A stretch of 64,000 nt of DNA from Acholoe squamosa (Eukaryota > Annelida > Polychaeta > Phyllodocida > Polynoidae): NCBI GenBank assembly GCA_949317995.1, contig OX439044.1, positions 45,774,166 through 45,838,165 on the forward strand, given 5' to 3'. Under the pieces are notes generated by a model. The model saw only the letters and a list, made by a program, of their open reading frames with translations. It was not told the origin of the DNA and searched no databases. A program made the translations under genes and the position numbers. Positions 40,310 through 49,200 of this stretch are shown piece after piece; position 1 is the stretch's first letter; every line of letters starts with the position of its first letter.

Positions 40310-40347
40310 CAATCTTAACTTTACATCTGATTACATATAACTTCAAA

Positions 40348-40968
40348 ATGCCTTTGCCATCCTATTATTTCAATCAAGACTTAGGTTATTCTGATCAAGT
40401 CTTACAACAAATATCTGTACTGTTAGGTACAGACTGGATGAAACTAGGTATTTATCTAGGCATACCTGATCACCGTTTAGAAAATATTTTTAAGTCTAAA
40501 AAACCATGTGAAATGGCATTAGAAATGTTAAAAAAATGGTGGAGAAATGTTCCTCCATACAAGAGATGGGAGGAACTAGAAACAAGTTTTCTGGAAACTA
40601 GCAGAAGAGACTTAATAGAATTCACTCAAAAATATTTTGGCGAAAAATTATTGGAAAATTACCATACTGATTCCACTGCTATATATCTTTTCTTGAGCAA
40701 ATTGAGCGAAAAAATACCATCAGACTGGAAATATATCGCTATTTATTTAAACATATCATATAAAGATATAAAAAATATTTCTTATGAACCTGAACGTGAC
40801 TTAACTCAATATGCCTTCCAAGTGCTAAAAATGTGGCAAACATCTAAATACAGTGCAACTCACCATCTCATAAAAGCTCTGTCTGACATGAACAGAAAAG
40901 ATGGTTTGAAAATTATCTTCGATGAATTCGATAAAAGAACAGGAAGTGAACAAGCAGGCTTTAATTAA
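40348..40968 (+). CDS. Tandem death-domain protein
   Basis: The 206-residue protein consists of two death-fold domains. Domain 1 (about 15-95) reads VLQQISVLLGTDWMKLGIYL, GIPDHRLENI, MALEMLKKWW, RWEELETSFL and RRDLIEF. Domain 2 (about 110-200) reads LSEKIPSDWKYIAIYLNISY, DIKNI, QYAFQVLKMW, HHLIKALSDM and RKDGLK. Both keep the DW...A/G-x-x-L core and the later Lys-x-Trp of death domains in FADD-, CRADD- and receptor-type adaptors. No catalytic, membrane or caspase domain is attached. A pure adaptor of this kind is most simply a decoy that joins or blocks host death-domain complexes in apoptosis or Toll/NF-kB signalling. The match is by pattern; the function is inference. Confidence 0.75.
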   Translation: MPLPSYYFNQDLGYSDQVLQQISVLLGTDWMKLGIYLGIPDHRLENIFKSKKPCEMALEMLKKWWRNVPPYKRWEELETSFLETSRRDLIEFTQKYFGEKLLENYHTDSTAIYLFLSKLSEKIPSDWKYIAIYLNISYKDIKNISYEPERDLTQYAFQVLKMWQTSKYSATHHLIKALSDMNRKDGLKIIFDEFDKRTGSEQAGFN

Positions 40969-41968
40969 AATGTTAAAATATCTTTGTGATAAGCTTTAAT
41001 AACTACAATACAGTTAGTCATAACAATTTATTAGTTATAATATATTATCATGTTATCTGATTATAAGATTGCTTTAAATATCTTGTGATAAGCTTAAATA
41101 ACTAAATATTATAATAAATAATACAGCAACAATAGTAACAACTGTCATAGTTATAATTTTTTATCATATTGTCATCTAATCATAAGATTGCTTAAAATAT
41201 CTTTATGATAACCTTAGATAACTGTATATCATAACTAGTGATATAACAGTTGTAACAACTTACTATTATCATAATATAATATTGTTATCTGTTTATAACT
41301 GCTTTTAATATAGTTGTGATAAGCTAAGATTGTAATAACTTGATATAGTTATAATTTTTTATCACATTGTCATCTAATCATAAGATTGCTTATGATGATC
41401 TTAAATAACTATATATCATAACTAGTGATATAACAATTGTAACAACTTACTATTATCATAACATAATATTGTTATCTGTTTTGTTATCTGTTTATAACTG
41501 CTTTTAATATAGTTGTGATAAGCTAAGATTGTAATAACTTGATATAGTTATAATTTTTTATCACATTGTCATCTAATCATAAGATTGCTTATGATGATCT
41601 TAAATAACTATATATCATAACTAGTGATATAACAATTGTAACAACTTACTATTATCATAACATAATATTGTTATCTGTTTATAACTGCTTTTAATATAGT
41701 TGTGATAAGCTGAGAACTAAATAACTATATATCATATAACAAGTAGTATAGCAATAATCATAAGTACTTAGTATTATACATACTATAGTTATAACATTAT
41801 ATTGTATTATCGCTTTAAATATCGCTGAAATAAGCTTAGATAACTATATCATAACAAGTCATTAAACAAGTCATAAGTACTTAGTATAGTTATAACTTCA
41901 TATTATTACTGATATTAGTTATAACTTCATATTATTACTGATATCTTTATATATCAATATCAACAAAA
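40969..41968 (+). promoter_or_regulatory. 1-kb repeat region dense in GATA-type sites
   Basis: AT-rich imperfect repeats of roughly 100-240 bases share TTGTGATAAGCTAAGATTG-like and ATCATAACTAGTGATATAAC blocks. WGATAA (TGATAA or AGATAA) and its complement TTATCW occur many times, for example near 40987, 41089, 41206, 41215, 41317, 41516, 41701 and 41836. No coding frame is seen. It lies between the death-domain gene and the dUTPase gene and may act as an enhancer or origin. Confidence 0.6.
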
Positions 41969-42649
41969 ATGGCATATTCACACGAGTCTTATTATGTAAC
42001 ACTTACGGATAACAGAAATACAGCATTAATAACACCATGCAATACTCCTGTTACCACGCCTGATATAAATCCTATAAGTAAACCTGTGATATATTATATA
42101 AAAAATACAGAAAGAGCGATTGAACCAACAAGATCAACTAAAGAATCTGCAGGATTTGATTTATACAGTGCTTATGATTATATTATTCCTGCTAAAGAAA
42201 GAATGTTGGTGAAAACTGATTTAACGCTTGCTATACCTCCAGGATGCTATGGTCGCATAGCACCTAAATCAGGTCTTGCAGTTCATCATTTTATTGATGT
42301 TGGTGCAGGAGTAATAGATGGAGACTATAGAGGCACTGTTGCCGTCCTACTGTTCAATTTTGGTAATAAAAACTTTGAAATAAAACATGGAGATCAAATA
42401 GCTCAAATCATCATAGAAAGAATTTGCATCCCTCACCTTGAAGAAGTATCTGTTCTTAATGTAACTGAAAGAAACAAAAGAGGATTCGGATCAGGGAAAG
42501 AAAAAACAACTAATGAAACTGAAGAAAAACCAGTTGAAAAAATGGATGAAGAACCATCAAGAGAAAACCCTGTCAATGAAGAGGCTGCAGATGAAGAACA
42601 ATTCTTTGATGCAGTTGAAGAACAAGCCTATGAAGAAAAATCAAATTAA
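41969..42649 (+). CDS. dut: dUTPase with acidic C-terminal extension
   Basis: All five motifs of trimeric dUTPases are present: AGFDLYSA at about 60, APKSGLA at about 95, GAGVIDGDYRG at about 110, GDQIAQIIIERI at about 140, and RGFGSG at about 171. The enzyme removes pyrophosphate from dUTP and keeps uracil out of DNA, useful for a virus in non-dividing cells. The first 35 residues and the last 55 (Glu/Asp-rich, with EEQAYEE) lie outside the catalytic core. A degenerate copy of the tail coding sequence follows the stop at about 42660-42710, so the extension has grown by tandem duplication. Confidence 0.88.
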   Translation: MAYSHESYYVTLTDNRNTALITPCNTPVTTPDINPISKPVIYYIKNTERAIEPTRSTKESAGFDLYSAYDYIIPAKERMLVKTDLTLAIPPGCYGRIAPKSGLAVHHFIDVGAGVIDGDYRGTVAVLLFNFGNKNFEIKHGDQIAQIIIERICIPHLEEVSVLNVTERNKRGFGSGKEKTTNETEEKPVEKMDEEPSRENPVNEEAADEEQFFDAVEEQAYEEKSN

Positions 42650-42930
42650 GAATCAGCAAAAGAAAAAACGAGTCGATGCAGTTAAAGAACAAGCCTATGA
42701 TGAAAAAGCATTAAAAATAAAAAAAAATCAACATCATATAAACCATTAATAAAATCAATGAAATGCCCTCCATCTCTCGATGTGAAATTATCCCTAATAA
42801 AAAAATTAAATAAAATCGAGTTATGTTTTTTATGCATACAATATAACAAACAAAATATCCTTGGGATAAACTAAAAAATCACACAATCTCTATGATAAAC
42901 TAAAAAATCATACAACCAAAAAAAAACATA
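42650..42930 (+). other. Spacer with a duplicated dUTPase tail and GATA-type sites
   Basis: About 35 bases near 42677-42710 repeat the end of the dUTPase gene. GGGATAAACTAAAAAATC and its near-copy at about 42863 and 42892 precede the next ATG. Confidence 0.55.
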
Positions 42931-43527
42931 ATGGACAACAAAGCAAAAGTAGATGAATGCTTGCTTTATATTTTACAAGATTCTGATTACAATGATCATT
43001 CACCTCGAAATAATATTTTTCCATATGAAAACACTAAAATAATTACTTTTATTTTAAAAAATGAAATAGCAGAACTTTTTTTAAATAAATGGAAAAACGA
43101 TGAAGTTCAAACTTCTTCACTTTTAAATGAAGTAATAAAAAACTTAAAAAAATTAATCAATGTCATGTATTACACAGATCACTTTGGAGTTAAATGGCAA
43201 ACCCGAGATAATTCAAGATACAGCAAGATTTCAATAATATTCCATGGAAATAGTCGTATCAATGAAACTACTACAGTACTTAAGTCTAAAGAATATAAAA
43301 ATTTTATCCAGTCATTGAAATCTGCGAATATACTATTTTTAGATCAAACAATCACTTTCAGAAGTCAATTTCAAAGTATACTAGAACACATATGTAACTC
43401 ATTCTCTGCCACTCTGTTCATAAATGATGACTTAATTCTTTATTTTCCCGGCTGGAGACATATAAATGAATCAATACCAGCAGAAATTTATGATTTAGAT
43501 CGTCTTTGGTATCCACTCTCTGTGTAA
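42931..43527 (+). CDS. Unknown 198-residue protein
   Basis: The frame starts at ATG 42931 after an A-rich context common to this element's genes. The product is a mixed alpha/beta protein with no obvious low-complexity part. Recognisable strings are MYYTDHFGVKWQTRDNSRYS, ISIIFHGNS and LFINDDLILYFPGWRH. There is no signal peptide, membrane span or Cys cluster. No family is recognised. It may be part of the right-end accessory set with the two dUTPase-type genes. Confidence 0.55.
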   Translation: MDNKAKVDECLLYILQDSDYNDHSPRNNIFPYENTKIITFILKNEIAELFLNKWKNDEVQTSSLLNEVIKNLKKLINVMYYTDHFGVKWQTRDNSRYSKISIIFHGNSRINETTTVLKSKEYKNFIQSLKSANILFLDQTITFRSQFQSILEHICNSFSATLFINDDLILYFPGWRHINESIPAEIYDLDRLWYPLSV

Positions 43528-43626
43528 CACGGTTGCTAAGGTATGCGCTACAAATCGAGTAAACACTCGTTACTAAGTGTAGCTATGACAACATAACGTA
43601 GCAACATAATTCATTGCGTCAAAAAA

Positions 43627-44166
43627 ATGGCTGACAACGAAACTATAATGAATAACATTGAATCATCAACCTCAGAAGATGAAACAAGTTCAGAAGAAAG
43701 TCATCATCGGTATGAAACCAATTTCACAGTGCGAGCACATAGTTACACGGATCAAGGTGAAGTGAAAACGTGTTTGCGAGGATGTTATAACATTTCCTAC
43801 AATCTCGATTTAGTTGTTATGTACGATGACGTGCCGCACGAAGACAACACACTCGTATACTTGGATGTAAAAGAAGAACAAAAGATCGAAATTTTCGAAG
43901 AAGAATGGACAGAACTCTCATCTAAAATGGATCAAATAAAACATCTGTTTAGTTCGAACGTTAACATGAACTCTAAAATTGAAATAGAAGGTTTCACTGT
44001 CACCAAATTAAACTGGGATACGTTACTGTTCGCATCAAAGAACATTGAAAGCCACTTCATGTTAAAACCAAATCAGTTAGATAAACTGAATACTGCGATG
44101 GAAGACATTCAAGACAAAGAACTTTTTGACTATCTTGATATACTGTACATTTTAGAAGAAGAATAA
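43627..44166 (+). CDS. Unknown 179-residue acidic protein
   Basis: It starts with a Ser/Glu-rich stretch (SSTSEDETSSEESHH) and then has a beta-rich part (TCLRGCYNISYNLDLVVMYD) and an acidic, helical end. A loose likeness to a PC4-type strand-helix (VYLDVKEEQKIEIFEEEWTE) is too weak to assign. Codon use is less AT-biased than in neighbours, with more CG-containing codons, which could mean a separate origin. No family recognised. Confidence 0.6.
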   Translation: MADNETIMNNIESSTSEDETSSEESHHRYETNFTVRAHSYTDQGEVKTCLRGCYNISYNLDLVVMYDDVPHEDNTLVYLDVKEEQKIEIFEEEWTELSSKMDQIKHLFSSNVNMNSKIEIEGFTVTKLNWDTLLFASKNIESHFMLKPNQLDKLNTAMEDIQDKELFDYLDILYILEEE

Positions 44167-44276
44167 GAAAAACAGAATCCTAAAGGTAAAACACACTTCT
44201 TAATGTCTCTGAATGATATAAATGTCTCTGTGAATGCACACTTCTTAATAGTCTTAAAGTACAGTCAATAAAAAAA

Positions 44277-44747
44277 ATGGGAAACAAACCTGTTTTAGGA
44301 TATACTAGATATGATTCCAATACATTTCCTCTAAGCAAAGAAAAAACTAACGCTGTAGGATTTAATTTATATAGTGCTTTCAGTTATATAATTCCAGCCA
44401 AAGAAAAATGTTTAATTGAAACAGGCATCAAAGTTGCTGTCCCTACTGGGTATTATGCACGTATAGCACCATTAAGTGGGCATAGGTTTAAGTATACAAA
44501 TGTTAAGGCAGGAATCATAGACAATGATTACAGAGGACAAATTCATATCCTTTTTTTAAATTTTGGTGAAAAAGAATATAAAATAAATTGTGGAGATCCG
44601 ATTGCACAACTTGTGTTGGAAAAAATATATAATATTACATTAAAAGAATCTAACAAACTCAAAGATACTCCTTATTCGAAAATATGTTTCCAATTAAGAC
44701 ACAGCAAAATATATGAACAATGGCGTAAAGAAACACATATGTCCTAA
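44277..44747 (+). CDS. dUTPase paralogue with degraded active site
   Basis: The 156-residue product clearly aligns with the dUTPase at 41969. Motif 1 is VGFNLYSA where the Asp is Asn. Motif 2 is APLSGHR where the basic residue and LA are changed. Motif 3 AGIIDNDYRG is kept. Motif 4 is GDPIAQLVLEKI. Motif 5, the Gly-rich arm that closes over the substrate, is absent and replaced by an unrelated basic end (RHSKIYEQWRKETHMS). Catalysis is therefore unlikely. The frame is open and the fold core conserved, which suggests a new non-enzymatic role, as in adenovirus E4 ORF1. The role is inferred. Confidence 0.82.
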   Translation: MGNKPVLGYTRYDSNTFPLSKEKTNAVGFNLYSAFSYIIPAKEKCLIETGIKVAVPTGYYARIAPLSGHRFKYTNVKAGIIDNDYRGQIHILFLNFGEKEYKINCGDPIAQLVLEKIYNITLKESNKLKDTPYSKICFQLRHSKIYEQWRKETHMS

Positions 44748-44947
44748 TGATATGATTTTATAATAATACTTAACTCTGTTCTATTACATTATTATAATAA
44801 AATGTATTATATCCAAACAACTTGTTTCACTTCATTTTTATTTTCACTTATAGACAGCATAATACTTCAATCAAAGTGTCAAATGATCTGTACATCACAT
44901 ATTTTATTTATCATCGTAATACAAGAATTGCTTTAAATCCAATGAAA
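44748..44947 (+). other. AT-rich spacer before the right terminal repeat
   Basis: No gene is seen; the next recognised feature is the inner end of the right inverted repeat. Confidence 0.5.
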
Positions 44948-45179
44948 ATGAAAATCTATCGTTTCAATTGTAAACTAACGCTGTAAATTCCTCTAATAAC
45001 TCAGCAAATGTTCTTTGCTGATATCAATGAAACATAACAAAAAAATAAAGGAGAAAAAACTCTGTCCCTAAATCACTCAAACTGTTGAAAAAAATCTATA
45101 TCCTCTTAAACTGAATGTCTATTTGTTCATAGACTTAAAGGTGTAACACCACATTTATGATTTCACTGCTGAGGTGGAG

Positions 45180-45188
45180 TATATAAGG
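45180..45188 (+). promoter_or_regulatory. Outward-facing TATA-like box, right terminal repeat
   Basis: TATATAAGG reads on the plus strand, toward the right element end, and mirrors 9227-9233. Conservation in both repeats could mark a promoter, but no downstream reading frame is seen. Confidence 0.35.
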
Positions 45189-45544
45189 AACGCAATGTCT
45201 GGGGTTAATTGAAGAGGTCTAGCCCTCATGTCACGAACCTCCACGCCTGTAGCTCCAGGTACTAGCTTCAGTGTGAACAAAATCACGACTATTCGTGCGA
45301 GCTTGTTAACTTAGAACGGCTGATGCTCCCATTGTTGGTTGATGCGTGTATGCTCCCATCAGTTGGTTGAAGCACCATACATAATAGTCCTCCTGTTTCA
45401 GTAACGTCATTCCTTAGAGAGCTGATCTGAAATTGAATGTATCTCTCAATCCTCCTCCTTCAATCCTCCTTCAATCCTCCTTTACTATTTCCAAAATAAT
45501 CCTATTATCCAAAATAATAGGTATTTTCTGGATATTCAAAAAAA

Positions 45545-45594
45545 TATAGGTCTTCTTTGGATATTTTTTTAGAAATATCCAAAGAAGACCTATA
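45545..45594. other. Terminal hairpin, right end
   Basis: This is the counterpart of the left hairpin. The arms are 45545-45564 and 45575-45594, perfect over 20 bp with a 10-base loop, 13 bases from the element end. The arms are unchanged although the rest of the inverted repeats has diverged. Confidence 0.8.
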
Positions 45595-45607
45595 TATATA
45601 TACTACT

Positions 45608-45613
45608 AATGTC
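45608..45613. repeat. Target-site duplication of the Polinton, right copy
   Basis: AATGTC follows ATACTACT, the end of the right inverted repeat, and matches 7954-7959 without mismatch. Confidence 0.92.
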
Positions 45614-46200
45614 ATTGGTACTTCCCAGGAGTGCACCAATACAATGGAAGCTGTATTGCAAGGATCTAGGTAGAGCTTGGGAAAATGACATGAGTTATGC
45701 TGCTGATTACTTCTATTCATATGCATCTGTTGGCAAACACACCTCTACACAACACCCCTATCATCTCTGCCTTGTTTGACTGACCAAAAGAGGCAATGGG
45801 CAGTAGGGTAGGGTGGGGTAAGACGCCCTTAATTTACAAATGTGTCATTTATAAGAAATTCATGGCTGCTTCCAGAATACTTTTTTCATTAATCAAAGGA
45901 TGGAATGATATTTTCTTCATTCGCAAAAGCTTGTCAGCTTTGCCCCATAGATTGTTACAGTAAATCGTGTATGAAAAAAAGTGGATGCTGGGGTAAAAGG
46001 CCCACAACCTTTGGGATAAAAGGCCCACATGCACAATAAAGAGGATCATAATTGGAATAAAAGCTCCATTTAGATTATTGTCATTAAAAAAGAAGCTAAA
46101 GTTAATATTCATGAACTACTGCTGAGATTTGGACATTCTAAATTGCCTAAAGTAGCATTTTCGATAATTCATATCGAAGTCCAAGGGGTGATAGGGTAGT
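45614..46200. repeat. Right flank with a GGGGTAAAAGGCCCA-type interspersed repeat
   Basis: From about 45803 (TAGGGTAGGGTGGGGTAAGAC) the sequence resembles 52010-52566: both share GGGGTAAAAG-x-CCCA strings and an AATCAAxxGATGGAA block in the same orientation. They are diverged copies of one repeat family. Confidence 0.55.
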
Positions 46201-49200
46201 GTCAACGGACAGTTACAAGTGGTGAAGTGAATGTACACGGAATCCAGAGAAGTTCATTTGATCCTTTTATTGCATAGCTGACATGAGTGTTTCATAAAGG
46301 TGGTAACAATGATAACACTCGCCAATATCTAAGCTCTGCCTCCGATCCTATAGCTCAACCTGTCGTAGGTTCTAGGTATAGGTGTAAGGTGTAAATTGGG
46401 AGAGAGATGATCTTAGAATAGATTTATTGGGAGCTGCTCAAGCTGCCTTTTATACTAAGGGCTTGAGCAGCTCACAGTGTTGCGAAATGTTCTGTACATG
46501 TGGCTCAATAGAATAGTGACACATGCCATAAAGAGAGAGTGCCACCTGTGGGTAGATTATGTTAATGAGAATTGAGAGGAGGTTGTGAAATATTCTCTCA
46601 TTCCAAATATGGCACCACAGGTGGATCGCACTTCCTCCAGTTGGACTGTGTGGGTGTAGATATGATTGGAATGTTATTACATCCGTGTACCTTATGTCAC
46701 AGAGTGTCATGGAGGAAGTGTGTTTGTGATGACTAATGGATCCTGGTTCCTGGGAATACAGGAGATTATTGAGTGTAGATCATGGGCAGAGCTTAGGCTT
46801 TATATGGCGAAGAATTTAGTAAATATGAAAAATAATAATAATACCCAGAATGGTCCATTGACAAATCCCCACATTCCTACTCGTCTCTGCACGAGTGTAA
46901 AGGGAGAAAAATATGTAGAAAAATGAGGCTTTGCCAAGTCCATTGACAATTATGGGTATTATGATACAAATACAGGATTTTGTGAAAAACCTGATGAGTT
47001 TGACATTATATGCAGTAAAAAAAAAGGTTCCTTTATACAGTTGGTGTGGATCAAGTGACTTAATCTATGTACACAGGTTATAAATGCAGGAATATGTACA
47101 ATGTTTAAAATATATATGTACTGGTTTGTTATTGTGGGAAAATGAAAATTTTCCTGGTTTGATAACATGTTAGGTTTAATATATTAAAATGCAATGAGCT
47201 ATATCCAGATGAAGATTAACCAAGTTTGGTGAATCTTGGTATCGTGGGGTCAATAAACAACACAAGGGTGATGAGTTTTTGGCTCCACATTACCAAGGCT
47301 CATGACTGAAGTTGTGTAGGGTCTGTACACATTCCGGTATAAGGTATAAGTCAAGGTGGTATTCAGTGTTACTGTTGACTAGAAACATGGTAATTTTCAC
47401 GAAAATATACAAAAATGGGATGTGTACAACCTGTTGCTTATCGATAACTAATTTGACTAAAACTCATAAATACATGTCATAGTTGAGCTTGAAAAACAGT
47501 GGTAAAGGCGATGAATTGTATAGCACCTAGAGAGGCAAGCCAGAAGGGTGTTTTGGTGTGTCTCTCATAAAATTCATCAAAAATCATAAATTAACGTCAC
47601 AGTTGTGTCTCAGCGATTTGGATTTAAAATATGGTTATACAAAAATTCGTTTTGAAAAGTGTCTGTTTGTGTCTCCTGAAGTGTCAATTTGGGTGTATAC
47701 TGCTGGGAAGTAGGTTCTGATGTTCCTTATGGTGATATTGTCATTTGTGGCCTGAAAAGTTCCATGGCGAGGAAGCTATTGGGTTATAAGTTGCTATGTT
47801 GTTTCGGTGTTGGTTGTTTCTGGACTTGATGGTACTGGTCCTTTCTCCTTGGGTTTGGCCTCTGGCGCTGAAGGAGACGATGCTGTGTTGGTGGTAGGCC
47901 TGTTGAGGAAACAACAGGAAGAGGAGACAATTCATCGACCTATAGTTTGTCTGTTATGGGTTGCAGACAGGCCACGGTCGACACAGAAAAAGGACGTGAG
48001 ATCAATATCATTTTGTCAACGTACAAAACTCGATTGATTTATTTGGCTTAGCGCGGGTCCTGTATCCAGGGACGCTATGGTTAGTTTATCTAAATTCCAC
48101 CAGGTGGTAGTAGCGAGCTGGCGCTGCACCGTAATGGCGAAAAATCAGATAAGTTATGGGGATTAATACAGGTATGACCTGCTCAGGTCGACTCCTACTT
48201 GTCTCAAATATCTTGAAAGGAACTCTGTTGATGCTGATTGAAGGGAAATTTAAATTTTTGGTCCGAAATGGGGGGGGGGGTGGAGAATAAAAAAAATTTT
48301 CTTTCCTGTGTCGCCAAAATTTTGATCCGGGCTCCTATAAAAGGGGGACTTGTCCGCTTTTTGATGCCATAACCTTGCGTAATGGAGGTCTACGAAGTCG
48401 ATATCATTCTGCCTAACGGCACTGTACTTCACTTGGTTTAATCTGCCTTTTGGATTGTATTTCAGCATCACACAGATCCAGTGGGTGATTGTCCCTCTGG
48501 GCGGGATGCCCAATGGGTACTGAGGTAAGTTCGATCTGAGCAAGTTAAAGTTTGAACATGTGCTAATGTTGTTGTTGTGGTAGAGATGCCACGTGCAGGT
48601 GTCACATGACCGATGGTAGTCATGGTGACGGTCGTGACGTCCGTCAGTTTCGGTGATTAAAACAAAACCAAGATGGCGCCGGGCTGCCACGTATGGCGCG
48701 AAAGTTGCAGACCAGACGCTGCAGCCGGTGCCAATACTGATGAACATTAGTGTAGGCCGATCTATTGTGTTAGTTAGGCTTAGCTGTGGCTATGATGTTG
48801 TTTAGCTCGTTATGTTTGATAATGGTTGTGTATGGATGTGTTCTGGGCGTCTTGCAGGGGCTGGGGGGTTCAATGTGGGGTGGGGGGGCGGGGGTGAAGG
48901 GTAGGCTAGATGGGGGGGGCGATCCCCACATAAGCGTCTTTGCGGCGTATGTATGAGGGCTACCTGCCATCCCCACATAAGTGTGATGGTATCTTCCAAA
49001 CGCTACTGACATTTGGGTATAACCTTGGGACGGTCCCAAGTTATATGATTGTGGGGGTGGCCGGTAGTTAGTGAGGTGGGACGGTGGTTTCCATCATGAA
49101 CCGAAGCCGGCCATGTTGGAATGGTGAGTCGAAATTTTACCTACCATTGACTATGTATGGGGCCCTCTCAGCCAGGTTGAGTTTAAACATATAAAGATAG

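Larger units (their letters stand above)
7960..45607 (+). mobile_element. Polinton/Maverick (adintovirus-like) provirus, complete, 37.6 kb
   Basis: The ends are defined by a 6-bp target duplication and by terminal inverted repeats beginning AGTAGTATAT, matching the AG start common in this group. It encodes the hallmark set: protein-primed DNA polymerase B, retroviral-type integrase, A32/FtsK-like packaging ATPase, adenain-like protease, penton-like minor capsid, pVI-like protein and hexon-like major capsid. The length is at the upper end for Polintons, which are usually about 15-25 kb with some larger. Extra length comes from 12 kb of repeats at the left and from accessory genes. GC is roughly 25-30%, much lower than the flanks. 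Three genes have frame changes and one is invaded by a recombinase element. Confidence 0.95.
44948..45607 (-). repeat. Right terminal inverted repeat of the Polinton
   Basis: About 660 bases match the left end in inverted orientation, from the Cys/Pro-less AT-rich terminal hairpin (45545-45594) inward to the block around 44950-45180. It keeps a short version of the GGAGGATTGAA minisatellite near 45435-45482. Differences from the left copy show that the two repeats have not been homogenised recently. Confidence 0.88.

Noticed and set aside
42513..42749. 78-residue Lys-rich frame overlapping the dUTPase tail
   Set aside because: It is an alternative frame of a low-complexity repeat.
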